Assembly (NCBI GenBank): GCA_907165135.1
Contig: OU015569.1
Span: 11,656,501-11,720,500, forward strand
From: Oikopleura dioica
Taxonomy: Eukaryota; Chordata; Appendicularia; Copelata; Oikopleuridae
DNA: 64,000 nt
Direction: 5' to 3'
Positions within the stretch are counted from its first letter, which is position 1, and every line of letters starts with the position of its first letter. Below the pieces are notes generated by a model. It was not told where the DNA came from, made no database searches, and saw only the letters and a program-made list of their open reading frames with translations. Below are positions 22,702 to 34,095 of the stretch, in pieces. Both the position numbers and the translations under genes were made by a program.

Positions 22702-25689
22702 AACAGTCTCTTTTTTCCTTCATTTTCGTTTTTTGGAAAAAGGGTTGATAAACTTGTCAAATAAATTTTAAAACAAACAATCGACAAAAAAATCAAAAGC
22801 GCGCCGACTGAGGACGCGCTCTCGAGTGCAAGTGGAAATGTAGCCTCAGACGGACGCTCAAAATATTTGCCTCGAAATCAGTTGATCTCCAAGAGTATTA
22901 TCCATGGGGAGATAAGGGTCACTCCTTTTTTTTCAAACGTTCTGACGCGTGCGCCGACTCAAAGAAAAAAGGATCTGCCGGGGCCAGAATAACGAACAGT
23001 GCAGAAATAAACGATTTCAAATGGTTTCCTAATTTTTTTATTTCAGAGACTTCAGGAAAGAAAACTAAGGATTGTGGATTCACTAAAAGTAAACTTACTT
23101 CCGCTAATTAATGAACTTCATTTTAGTCAGAATTCGATAAATTAACGATAAATATTTTTATATTTCTATATTATTACGAGACAATGCAAAGGAAATCGGC
23201 ATTTTTCGTGTATCTTCCAACAAGTGATTTAGTTACTTGCATCTCATTTTAGAATAATTTTTGTTTGAAAATCGCATTCTAATTAATGAAAAGTTATTGT
23301 CGAGCACAGTTTCATGGCAAGAAAAGGATCAGGACAATTCTTCGATTCTCTGTGAATCCACCCTCACTTCACGCAGATTATTTATTCTTATTTTATTTGT
23401 ATAATCATTTTATAATCATTTCCTTCAAAACTCAAGTGATAATCGAAAGATGGCGCTTGATATTTGCTAAGAAGCTTTCAGTGAGAACCACTTTTACTTG
23501 GTCCGGTTACTATCTTTTACGATATTTACTGAAGACAGACACAACAGTACTTCAAATATAGGCTACAAACATAAATCCAAAGCTGACAGTTTTATTGAAT
23601 TTACTCTTAGAGGTTTTGCTTATTCATTTTAGTCAGAATTGGTTAATTTACATTTTGATACTTTTCAAAAGAAGACAGTATTATGCACAGAAAAGTGAAA
23701 GAAGAATCTTGGGGAAAATTTCCATGGGTGTGTAATTATTTGTTTCATCATTTCATAATCATATTTAATCATCATAAGTTGTTCTGAGAACTGATTGTTA
23801 CATCAAAATAAATTGATAAGAATATTGACAACACTATTTTTTATTCGAGCACAGTTTCATTAGAAAGAAAGAATAAAAACCCTAAATTTTTCCTCTGAAC
23901 ATTCTTTTGTTGTTTCATTTTTTATCATAAGTCTTCAAAAGTCAAATTTCATCAGAATTATCAGAGCAATTTGGGAATCTTTTTTATTCAAGCTGAGTTT
24001 CATTAGGAATAAAGATAATTAATCTTCTAACAGTATATTCACCATAGTATTCATGTAATAGCGAACTGATTTCAGCCAACAAATAACTGAAGTCATTGTC
24101 TCATTTGTCATCTTCAAAAATGTATCTCTTACATTCCGATATTTCTAATAACAGCTATCTAAGACTTCGCAACAGCATTTATACTCGAAGAAGGGGTCTT
24201 CATATTTACCGAGTAACTCTCTTTCCTGGTTCGATTTCTGTCATTTTTAATGTTTGCTGAGGATGGACGGTTCGCTTCTTCAAATTTGGGGTTCAAACAT
24301 AAAACCGAGGGCGGGAGGCTTTATTGAGGTTCAAGCTAAAGCTCTTTTTCCCGAAAAAAATAGGAAAAGCTCTCGAAGAAAAGTGCTCTTCAATTGCTAA
24401 TTGTGTATTTTATTTGATAGATCTGTTGTTTCGCTGGACCGCAAGGCGACCGCTGTTAGACCTAGAAAAGCCGCGATAAAATTCGTTTTAAATTATTCGA
24501 ATGCTTCTTTATTCAATAATTTTCAATTTGCGCTTTCTCGATTTGAATTCGAGCGCATAATTTTTCGCTGTGGCCGGCAATTAAGGAAGCGCGTGTCAAC
24601 ATTGCAATGTCTGCCAAGTTCGCTTAATTAAAACACTCAGCCGGTAATGGAGAGAAGGAGAGCGGACAGAGGTGCTCGAGCAATGAAAGCAGTTTTGTCA
24701 AAATCTGAGAAATTCGCTGAGAATCGCCACTGACACCGCCTCTTGAGAAATTCCACTGTGATCATTTCCCACTCGACAGGAGAGACCAACCACTAGTTAA
24801 CACAAATGCACATCCTTTTTCCTTCAATCTGCCTTTTTTCTGAATATTCTTTGAAATTTCCTGCAAAAAAATGACCAGACAAAGTATTTTTGTTTATTAT
24901 TCATAATGAAATTCACGTCTTTTATCAGTCACGCTAGTAACGGTTGACGTATCATTTTATATTGTTGTCTCTAATCATACAGCATCACAGTGGAGCATTT
25001 TGAGCATCATTTTAAGATATTTCTATTTGATTTTTGATCAACTAACGAACTAACTATTACACCCTTATAAATTGTCTAATTTATGAATAATGAATAAAAT
25101 GTGGACAGTTGTTGAATAAATCATTCAGGATAACTCTTATTTTTCTTATGGTTGGAGACAAACGCTTTCACAGAAAAGCTGGTTGTGGAAATATTTCAAA
25201 GCCATCAAGTTTACCATCAAGGGCATATAACTAGTTGAGCTCCCAATTGATCATCATTTTGTATTTCTCATTTCTCTTGACTAATAATACCTTTTTCGAA
25301 TTTTTATTTATATCTATCTGTCTCCCCTTATTTCCTTCGCCAAAACCAACATCCGCAATAAAGAAAACTCAGTCCCTAAATTGAAAATTTGACTAAAAAT
25401 CATCCATCCTTCCTTCTTTTTGAATTTCCCATAAACAAGTGGCGTGTTTGTGTTTATCCCTATAAATTCTATTTAGCGCGTAATAATATATTTGGGAACT
25501 GCGCGGCGGGGAGACACAGGTGGCCACTCTGATGTCCGCTCGGGACATGTTCGATTTAGCTCTCACAGTCTCTAGAAGGGATGATTTGGAACCGCCGCCG
25601 CCGCACCGCAACACCTGCCTTTTTTTCTTCAGTTTTACTGATTCAAAAAATATTCAAATAGCTAATAAAAAACATTTTGTTTTCTATTT
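22702..25689. other. AT-rich intergenic stretch, no gene seen
   Basis: About 3 kb without exon-like frames. Some passages recur loosely (ATTTTAGTCAGAATT at 23122 and 23627; CGAGCACAGTTTCAT at 23303 and 23847), suggesting old duplicated or regulatory DNA downstream of SoxD. Confidence 0.45.
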
Positions 25690-25859
25690 TCAGCTGGGCT
25701 CGGAAACCTGTGTGGAAAACCTGAGTCAGGGTCCTTACAGAAAATTTTAGTTATTTTGGCGAAGCCGCTATGCGGCTTTGTTTCTAAAAAGCCGCCGCGC
25801 GGCTTCTTATCAAAATCTTTTCAGGACCCTGACTCAGGTTTTCTACACAGGTTGCCGAG
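25690..25859. mobile_element. Family A MITE with target duplication
   Basis: CAGCTGGGCTCGGAAACCTG ... ACACAGGTTGCCGAG with GCGGCTT hairpins. The flanks repeat TTTTCTATTTT directly on both sides. Confidence 0.88.
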
Positions 25860-26120
25860 TTTTCTATTTTATTCCGGCGTTTAATAATTTAAATTTCCTT
25901 TCATTTTTAAGCTGAATAAATCGATTTAACAAACAGTAGCTTAAAAATGGTTCTAATCGAAATTGGCTGAAAACTGCTGAACATAAGCTGCTTTCACGGG
26001 CGCTTGAATGACCAGCGCGGCAGGCGCACGTGACAATCGTCGCGACTATTAGGAGTAATTCACGTCAACTGAGTGACAAACTCGAGACGTTCTCCCCTCC
26101 TCAACTTCGTTAAATGAATA

Positions 26121-26646
26121 TTGTCCAAGACTAATCCATAAATGGCTTTATTTCGGCTCCAATGAGTTGAATTAGAGCTCGAACAGCTTCTTAATTTTGG
26201 GGGAAATATCATTTTCAAGCGGCCTTTTTTTGAAGAATTAACGAAGTGATATCCTTATTTTCGTTCTCCAAAATAGATGGTTACTTGAAATAAGGGTGTC
26301 ACAATGTTAAATCTAGTCGAAACGAGAATGACAACTTTGCTCGGTAAACTATGTAGAAAACCTGAGTCAGGCTTCCTTTCTTAAAAGATTTTCAGGACCC
26401 TGAGTCAGGTTTTCTACACAGTTTACCCAGCAAAGTTGTCAGTCTCGTTTCGACTAGATTTAACATTGTGACACCCTTATTTAAAATAACACTCTATTTT
26501 ACAAGGCAATAATAAGGATGTCACTTCGATAACTCTTGAAAAAAAGGCCGCTTAAAAATGATATTTCCCCCAAAATTAAGAAGCTGTTGGAGCTCTAATT
26601 TAACTCATTTGAGTCAAGATAAAGCCATTTATGGATTAGTCTTGGA
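26121..26646. repeat. 526-bp palindrome with family A at its centre
   Basis: AATCCATAAATGGCTTTAT, GAAGCTTCTTAATTTTGGGG-type and AAGGGTGTCACAATGTTAAA segments in the left arm (26121-26333) are mirrored on the right (26436-26646). The family A element (26334-26435) is the loop. Several small indels distinguish the arms. Confidence 0.88.
26334..26435. repeat. Family A MITE, short form, central
   Basis: GCTCGGTAAACTATGTAG ... CTACACAGTTTACCCAGC. Its variant ends (GTAAAC) differ from the family core yet match each other. Confidence 0.85.
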
Positions 26647-26750
26647 AAAATTCTCTAACTTCATCTTTGTTCGCCAAATAAGGGCGTCACTCAGTTAACT
26701 CCGGGTGAAAGTGAGCTTGATTAGTTTTTTACGACCTTGACCTCATTGAA

Positions 26751-27220
26751 TTATATTTTTGGCTTGATTGATTTGTGTAGCATTTTGAAGCTATGCTCGT
26801 AATTACATCTGCGGCGCACTTTTGGCGGGGTAGAAATTACGCCGATATTATTTTTGAGCTGTTTGGGGAGGACTGAAATAATAATGGAATATTGTGGACG
26901 ATATAAAATGGACGTCGCCCTGTCCAAACTGAGCATTAGCCAAGCGAGTGCCAATTGCGGTCGGCGCACAGTTCTCAAACCCCCAATTACTCCCTTCTTC
27001 ATCAAACACAATGCACAAATGTGATATCACTCCACTGTCCAAACAACGCTTTTAGAATACTGACTGATTTTGTAACAAGGCCGCCTTGTGTATGCGCAAT
27101 TTCTTGCAACTGATAACCCTCCTTATGAGACATCTTCAGTTGCGTTTGAAAATCTGAAATTTTATCGCGGAATCGAAATTTTCCCTGCGAAAAATCAAAC
27201 CAAAATTCAACTAAGGTCAT
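26751..27220 (-). other. Possible exons of an unidentified minus-strand gene
   Basis: Two adjacent open segments look protein-like: KMSHKEGYQLQEIAHTQGG (about 27130-27070) and SHLCIVFDEEGSNWGFENCA then PTAIGTRLANAQFGQGDVHF (about 27030-26880). They are in different frames with no good intron between them. This may be a broken gene or missed splicing. No family is recognised. Confidence 0.25.
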
Positions 27221-28249
27221 TTATTAATCATCTCTTCCAGTAGTGACAAAAGAAACAAAAGTTTTCATAGGTTCATTTTCAATAAGGATTGGATTTTTTA
27301 AAAATATTTATCCTGTCTTCCCTGACAATATTTCATCTTGTATTGCTTCATTTAAATAAAATTTAAAATTCATTTCATTAATCTCATCTCACGCAAAGAT
27401 TCAACTTATTTTTATATTGAATATCGTTTTTCATATCCTCTCTTTCCTTTAGAAATAACATACTTTACTAATAAATGGCTACTTTAATAGAAGGCGCCAT
27501 TTTTCATCGCTCTCATCCTCTTCAGTTGATACTGCCCTTCTCTATAAATTTGGTCATTTGGCCTTTTGTATACTGAAAAATATAAAACATTATCGGTTGA
27601 TTGAAAGATGCTTGCGAAAAATGAGCCAAAGTGTTGTACTGTGTGTCAAATTTATTAACTTTATATAACATCCTGCCAATTGTAGGAGAGGAAAGTGATG
27701 TGCTTACAGTTTCATTACAGATATAGATTTGATGATTTATTTTTTCAAAATATTTCTCCAGGAGTAGACAAAAATACCATTATATCATATAATTTATATG
27801 CAACATTTTGAGAAGAATTGAAATTTATTTTACAATTCTCATTTTTTTCTTTTGAATTGCCTCTTTGCGCGGGTCTTTTTCATTCCTAAAATTACATCCG
27901 GGGGAAACAAAATTTTCTTTTTAACATGCATAATTCATTTTAAAGTCAATTCCCAATATATAAATTTATTAATTGATATAAAGAGACATAAATATTTCTA
28001 CAGTGAAAGTTTTACTGTAAAACAGATTCATAAGCATAAAATTTAGCAATTACCCCTTACTGAGCAATTGTAAAAATTGTTTGCCACCATTGAAATTTGC
28101 TCACAGAGAGCTCGCCAGTCATCATCATAATTTGCATTTCTTTAAAATTAGTTTATTCTACCTTGTTATCGTTGGTACCTGTCAGGATGATACAATCTGG
28201 TCGCTTTTGTAAGACATTCATTTTCGTTGTATATTGTGGCTATCGGCAT
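27221..28249. other. AT-rich intergenic stretch, no gene seen
   Basis: Low-complexity T- and A-rich DNA with no frame that shows exon structure. Confidence 0.45.
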
Positions 28250-28468
28250 CTAAAAATGGCTAAAGAAGTTGCACTGTTTAATAAAATACAAATGAAAAGG
28301 AGATTATTTATTATTAGTACTTACAGTACCCTTCTTTGGAGGATGATGTTCGGCCAAGAACGCGAGAAATTCTCTTGGTTCTTTTTTGTCGAAATTCTGC
28401 TTTTTAAACTCCTCTATCACCTCAATCCCCTTTTCTGAAGGCTGAAAGGTTACACCAAAAGTTGACAT
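28250..28468 (-). CDS. Small unidentified protein, downstream cistron
   Basis: The frame begins MSTFGVTFQPSEKGIEVIEE (ATG at 28468) and continues KKEPREFLAFLAEHHPPKK. It probably ends after a short intron (GTAAGT donor at about 28321) with CNFFSHF and a stop at 28250. Before the transposon at 28522-28977 was inserted, its ATG lay only about 46 nt from the stop of the upstream gene on the same strand. This spacing fits an operon-type junction. The family is not recognised. Confidence 0.42.
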
Positions 28469-28513
28469 CTCTGCTCTTTAATTTTTATTGATTAAAATCT
28501 TCAGTATGAGGAT

Positions 28514-28985
28514 CTTACGCGCAGAGTTCCAAAAAACGCAAAATTCTCACGTGCGCGTGCGTGCGCGTGCGGAGAAATTTAGAATTTCGCGTGGGCGTGC
28601 GTGTGCTTACGAAAATGACTCTTGAACACGCGTGCACACGCGTGCGCGCGCGTACGTGATCCTGCGCGTGCAACAAAGGAAAAAAATCGCACAATTTTAG
28701 CATTTTTAGGCCTCTATAATTTTTTCAGTAATTAATTCTAGAACAATTATTGCAAAAACTAATCAAAATTATTTTGAAAGATAGGAAAACCGAAAATTTT
28801 ATGTGTTTGAATACACTCTGGAAATTGTTTTGGCATAAATTACCTGAAAACGCCAAATTCTCTAGGATTTTGATCACGCGCACGATCAGGCACGCGTGCG
28901 CGTGCGTGCGCAACAATTTTCAAAATCCGCAAACACGCGCACGCGTGCGCACGTACGCACTGTGTTTTGGAACTCTGCTTACGCG
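28514..28985. mobile_element. hAT-like element with (GTGCGC)n core
   Basis: The element 28522-28977 (456 bp) has inverted ends CAGAGTTCCAAAA and exact 8-bp duplications CTTACGCG (28514-28521; 28978-28985). The outer interior consists of GTGCGTGCGC / CACGCGCACG simple repeats in opposite orientation. The middle is AT-rich. No transposase is present. The termini resemble those of the element at 16655. Confidence 0.92.
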
Positions 28986-30318
28986 ACTTTAGCAAGATAT
29001 TCTCTTGATCTTTTGAGCCAAAAGAAACCACTTGTATATCCGTTTTCATGCGCCGAATGAATGCAATCTCTATAGTATTCCTTGGCTTTAATTTTTGCGT
29101 GGGGCCGTTCATCAAATTCAGCGTAAATGTATCCCATCTCAGAAGCTATCACACATCTTGCTTTTTGGTCGATTCCAATCGTCAGATCGTATGCTCGTTT
29201 CTTATTTTATGTTTACAAGTAGGAGTTTCAAATACATACAAGAAGATCAAGAGCATCAATTACTCCAGCTTGGCGTCTTTTACTATCAATAGCTCTACTC
29301 ATCAATTCTCTAGCTTGATATAAATTTTGAAGGCCCTCGGATCGAGACAGGCTATCCCCGAGTTCATCTTGGAGCTCGTACAGTTGATTTATTTGCTCGT
29401 GAAACAGAACCTCCGTGTTAACATCTAGTTACTCATATATTAATTATCAGTCTTCTTAGAGATAGCCTACGCGGTAAAAGAGATTTTATTTCTTTGAGAA
29501 AAACCATTTCCATTCTTGTCCTATCCTTGAACCATGAGCGCACGTTTTCAATATTTTCGTACGGCGTTGCTCTCATTTCTTGGAGATAGTCCTTGTAATT
29601 CAGCGCCTCGTATGTGAGTTCTTTACAGACTTCCATCAAACTCACTGCTTTGACCTGAAGATTATCTGGTAGCAAAAGCAGACCAGCAGAAAGATATCTT
29701 AAGCAAATTTCTTTGAAGGTGAAATGGTAGTCGTCAGTCTTTGAAATATCCTTTATTTTTCGAGAGCACTTATGCAAACAGCGATTTTCTTGTCATTTTC
29801 CTTCTGCAAATCGGTTTCTCAATTATCGTTATTTCTTGATGCTTACAAGATTTTTACCGATCGAATCTGCTAAGTCACAACTTATTGCTCCATATCGAAC
29901 GCATTCCACGAAATTGACCATGGATTCCTGAAAAGAAGAAGCTGCACCCGCGTCGAGGTTAAGTTTCGTGAACATTGCTTCAACATCATCACCCACATCA
30001 GATGGAAGATTCACTTCTTTAGCCAAATTATAGTATAATTCCCCAAGTCGATTGTAGCAATTGCTAAGCGATTTCGAAATTGAAATTTTTTCAATAACTC
30101 CAGCTCGAGATCGAAGAAATTGAACGACCTTAATTCAAACAAAAATTTAATGAATTCACGATGAGTTCAACCTCGTAAGCATTTTTAAAATGCCTGATCG
30201 CGGATTTTAATGAATCAATTTTCATTTCAAAATCCGATGTCTGTATAAAATTTATAAATGAGGTTTTTCCACTTTCTCGACTAATTTTAGCAACACTTAT
30301 TTTTTTAGTATCGTTCAT
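28979..30318 (-). CDS. Helical repeat (TPR-like) protein, unidentified
   Basis: Five exons on the minus strand: 30318-30172, 30128-29858, 29788-29471, 29424-29240, 29200-28979. Introns 1, 3 and 4 are 39-46 nt; intron 2 is 69 nt. The protein (about 380 residues) is all-helical in character. The last two exons (LYQARELMSRAIDSKRRQAG; GYIYAEFDERPHAKIKAKEY) have the spacing of tetratricopeptide-type helical pairs, suggesting a protein-interaction role. The predicted stop TAA lies inside the target duplication of the hAT element at 28522-28977, so the gene now ends at the element's edge. Alternatively GTAAG there was a donor to further exons. The function is unknown. Confidence 0.62.
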
Positions 30319-31059
30319 TGAGAGTTGTTGTGTAATTTCTCTCCCGGTTTATTGGAATTTCGATGTGTCGTTTTCCCTGGCGCCTGACTGTAAAAAATTA
30401 CAGCGTAACAAAACAAATTTCATGGCGTGAAACGATCAAACAGAAAGTGTTAGACTTCTACCTGTCGAGTTATACCGATGAAAGTAAAGCATTGCCTGTG
30501 AAAAAAAAATTCGCCACTTCTAGCGCCTTTTTCCCAGTAGATTTATGTATTTCTCCTTTCCGCTCTAGACAATTAATTGGAGAAAAATATGCAAACTCGC
30601 ATAATTAATATTAAAAGTAAAATGAGCGATCTGGTCAGTCGCTTGCTCGGAATATCTCGCCCGAATCGCCGATTGTTACCACGCCGAAGTGGTTGTCTGG
30701 CTCCTCCCAAGCCACCCAAACTTTCCTCGCTCGGCTCTTTCTTTTTCACCGCTGCTGCACCCTGTCAGGTTCTGGAAGAGCAAAAATGAAAAGCCGCGTA
30801 GCGGCTTTTTTTAAAAACGAAGCCGCTTTGTGAAAACAAAATTCACACAAGAAGGTACATTTCTTCCTTGATTGCAATCCAAAACAACCAGTATTTTTTT
30901 TACAATGTTCAAAATCATTTATGTATTTCAAGTTTTCATGCTTTGTCGTTGCCAGAAGAATGATTGTAGAAATTTTGTTAAAGTGTAAAAACAGTAGAAT
31001 TATAATAAAACATTCGCATCGGGTCGCATCATCATTTCGCTAACAGAGCATTTCTCTTA
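30319..31059. other. Intergenic, no gene seen
   Basis: Short frames only. It contains a truncated family A piece (30764-30840) and a TTCTAGCGCC motif at 30518. AATAAA on the minus strand near 31010 probably serves the VWA gene to the right. Confidence 0.4.
30764..30840. repeat. Truncated family A MITE
   Basis: CAGGTTCTGGAAGAGC followed by AAAGCCGCGTAGCGGCTTTT and GAAGCCGC. Only the left half is present. Confidence 0.7.
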
Positions 31060-34000
31060 TTAGTTCATCTTGACGGGTTTGATCATGTTTTCGATTCTGC
31101 TCACGATGTCCTTCTTGGTTTTCGCCATGTCCTTGGTGAAGTCCTCTTCGTAAATCTAAATTGAAGAATGACGATTTTGGAGGGAGAAGGGGTCTAGTCT
31201 TGGTTTGGGAATCTGTGTTGAAAACCTGAGTCAGGTTCTGAAACGTTTAAATTATAAGCCGCGTAGCGGCTTTTTTTTGAAAACGAAGCCGCAAATCGGC
31301 GCGGCTTTTCATTTAGTATTCTAAGAATCTGACTCAGGCTTTTCACACAGGCTTCCGAGCAGAGCTTAAAAATCTATAAAAGCAAGACTAGGAAATGAGC
31401 CGGAAGCAGATCGGATATAAGTTTGTAACCAAGCAAGACGTTTTGAAAGTAATAGGCAATGCTTTACCAATTCTTTCGGAAATATAATTTGTTTGATTCG
31501 AAATTTATTGCTGCGCCAAACATGGCAGTAAAGCGGCGCGAAATTGGTGCGTCTCATCAAGATGTTAGCTTCATCTCGTCAATTTAATGAGCAGCGCTCA
31601 TAAACCAGTGCATTCCGCGCTTTATGATGTCCTTTCCGAGTGAAAAAGTATCAATGATGCTAATTGCTCGCATTAAAAGCTCGTTATAAAATATAGTTTA
31701 TGGGCGCTGCTGCTCTCAAAACCAAAGGCATCAAAACATGTCTGAAGAGTTTTAAAACGTACCTTGTGGTAGGCCTCCTTCGCCGGCTTGGCAACCTGAT
31801 CGGAAATGAAGTTGCCTTCCAAATCCTTGATGTGGTTTCGTCGCACAATGACGGGGTGGATTTCGTCGTAGAATGGATGGGCCAAGTGTTTGCAGACTAG
31901 AAAAAGAAGAATTGAAAAGGACGCGATTCAAAATACTCAGAAGGGAAATAAACCGCTTCATTACTATTCGAGCTTGGCAACCTGTGTAAAAAAGCTGAGT
32001 CAGGATTGGAAACGGCTTCCTGACTCAGGTTTTTACAGAGATTGCCGTATGATCCGGTCCGTGGTTCTATTTGTTTTGATAGTAGGGGGTTATCATTCGA
32101 GCTGCCCCTAACCCTAAACCTAACCCAGGGGGTAGGCCCCCTGGGACCCCCCAGGAGGGGCCTAAACCAGGGGGCTTCGCCCCCCGGACCCCCCTTAAGA
32201 GTTCCCAGTCCCTAACCCTAACCACTAGCTCAGATTCTAGAGATCTTGGATGGCTCGAATCATAGGCTCGAATGATAACCCCTCTCTTCGTTTGTTTTCT
32301 TACTTGGAAGAAGCTCGTTGTAGAGATCGTGGGTGGAGTCTTTGACAGTCGAGTGATTGAGTTTGGACATTCGTCGGGCTGGAACATCCTCAGCATCATC
32401 AACTTCGTCTCCAAGGGATTGGCTCAGCTGTCTATAAAACGAGAATGGACTTGATGAACTATGGTTTCGGAGGAAAAATATAAAACTGTCAAAAACACGA
32501 TTTTTATTGCTAACTTAAAAATTGCTACCGGAATTTGCAAAATAACGATTCGCTACAATGTAATTCATAGCTGGTAATAACTGATTATTGAACGTTTTTC
32601 TTACCTGGCACTGGCTAGCTGGTTGGCATCCCATTCTTCATCAGTGACGATGACCAGGAGTCGCTTTCGACCGGCGTGGTCGGCGCTGCTTGGGAGAGCC
32701 GCTTCCAATTCCTGGGCGAATTCATCCAAGGAGAGATCCTTGTTGATTTCAGCAATATTTTCTTTTACGTCTATTGCTGGTTGTATTTTGTGGTGTCAAA
32801 AGTGACGTTTTTATCGACTCTAGCTAAAGTGCATATTTGTGCGTCTTTGTCTACAAGCTTTGAAGCATGTTTTTGTTATTACATCTAACCCTAACCCAAA
32901 CCCTAACCAACCAATTAAAATCCAGGGAAACGTAGCTTATTGATGGTATTGTAAAAAAATCGTTAAAGAGTTTGGTTAATTCTAGGGGAAAGAGCTGAAA
33001 TCATGCCTGAAGAGCGAGGAAAAGCTGTGAGTTTCCGTCGAGAGCATCAACTCCTCGGAGCTGAGCGGGAAGCTGTCGATCTTGAGAAACAGTTGTTGGG
33101 CCGTGTTCGAAGTTGTACTGTCGAAGAGTCACGCCTTCGTCTTCGAAGAGAACACCCCGGCTGCCGGGCTTGTATTTGATGTCCTGGTTCTTGAATCCGG
33201 AGAATTGAACAACGGTCGCTGTCGCCAAGCTGGTTCTGTCGGCAACGTCCTAAAAAGTGATGTAAAAATGCCTCGTCGCTCGTTATTTTTTATTTACATT
33301 GACGAGTTGACCAGCCCAGTCCATTGCTTCCTCGAACTGGGTGCCGCTGGTGCTGGTATCTTTGCAGCTGGAGTCGAAGGAGTCGGAACCGTCGATGAGG
33401 ATGACGAGATCGAGGGCGACTGGATTGTAGACATCTGGAACGGGCGTTGGTGGCTTCACTGGAGCTGGGCCGCAGAGACACTCGCCTCCGATTCGGATAT
33501 CGTCGAGCTTGGCTTTTGTCACCACGGCTACTCGGGCATGGATGTTGATTCTGAAGAAATTCTCAAACTAGGACTTCAATTGGTCTTTCAATGTCTTTTA
33601 AAAATTCGCTCCCAGACATTGAAAACTGAGCTCAGAAACCTGAGTTCAAAACTTGAAAGAACTTGACTGAAAAGCCGCGTAGCGGCTTTCTTGAAATCGA
33701 AGCCGCAAAGCGGCTTCGTCAAGAAAAACCATTCCCATCCATGTTTTATTTCGGCGAAGCCGCATAGCGGCTTCGTTTCAAAAAAGCCGTTAGGCGGCTT
33801 TTCATTCAAGTTCTTTCAGGCCCTGAAAACAGTTTGCCGAGTCCAGCTTTTTCGGAAATCATCAAAAGATATATTCTCCCTCAATCGATCTCTCTCTCTC
33901 TCTGTAGGAAATGTCTGTACTCACTCTCCATGCATAGCAACCTCGGGTGAGGTGACGCAAATTTCTCTTCGAGGCATGTTGGTTAAAATCTGTTTCAGAA

Positions 34001-34095
34001 CAAACTGATGCGATGATCAAAAAGCAAGCCAAAACTGCCTTTTTTAAGGCGGCCTCCAATAACGATTCTGATTTTACGATTTTCGGCACTCCCAA
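31060..34095 (-). CDS. Secreted von Willebrand factor A-domain protein
   Basis: Seven exons on the minus strand: 34095-33925, 33567-33298, 33249-about 33006, 32776-32605, 32431-32304, 31896-31763, 31155-31060. A hydrophobic N-terminal stretch (KKAVLACFLIIASVCSE) suggests secretion. A VWA domain follows: LDLVILIDGSDSF carries the metal-binding DxSxS-like motif (here DGSDS), later RKRLLVIVTDEEWD. VWA domains usually bind protein ligands through a divalent cation. The C-terminal part is charged and helical (NHIKDLEGNFISDQ; DMAKTKKDIVSRIENMIK). The intron between exons 3 and 4 has no GT donor in frame. A GA donor about 20 nt earlier in exon 3 gives a GA-AG intron, phase 1. Family A copies sit in three introns. 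Confidence 0.83.
31199..31360. repeat. Family A MITE (VWA gene, last intron)
   Basis: TTTGGGAATCTGTGTTG ... TCACACAGGCTTCCGAGC with AAGCCGC hairpin modules. Confidence 0.85.
31970..32050. repeat. Family A MITE, minimal form
   Basis: GCTTGGCAACCTGTGTAAAA ... TTACAGAGATTGCCG, about 80 bp, in the intron after VWA exon 5. Confidence 0.8.
32100..32230. repeat. Telomere-like repeats flanking C/G-rich hairpins
   Basis: CCCTAA units at 32106-32128 and 32212-32222 enclose two related GC hairpins: CAGGGGGTAGGCCCCCTGGG and CAGGGGGCTTCGCCCCCCGG. Each is followed by ACCCCCC. It lies inside a VWA-gene intron. The G tracts could form quadruplexes. Confidence 0.75.
32884..32912. repeat. Interstitial telomere-like repeat
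   Basis: TAACCCTAACCCAAACCCTA inside the VWA-gene intron that lacks a canonical donor. Confidence 0.7.
33628..33846. repeat. Family A MITE, long form (VWA gene, intron 1)
   Basis: GAGCTCAGAAACCTGAG ... CAGTTTGCCGAGTCCAGC with AAAGCCGC and GAAGCCGC hairpins. The ends are more decayed than in other copies. Confidence 0.8.

Noticed and set aside
33082..33666. 194-codon plus-strand frame in the VWA gene
   Set aside because: It overlaps the antisense of two VWA exons and the intron between them; the minus-strand reading has domain support.
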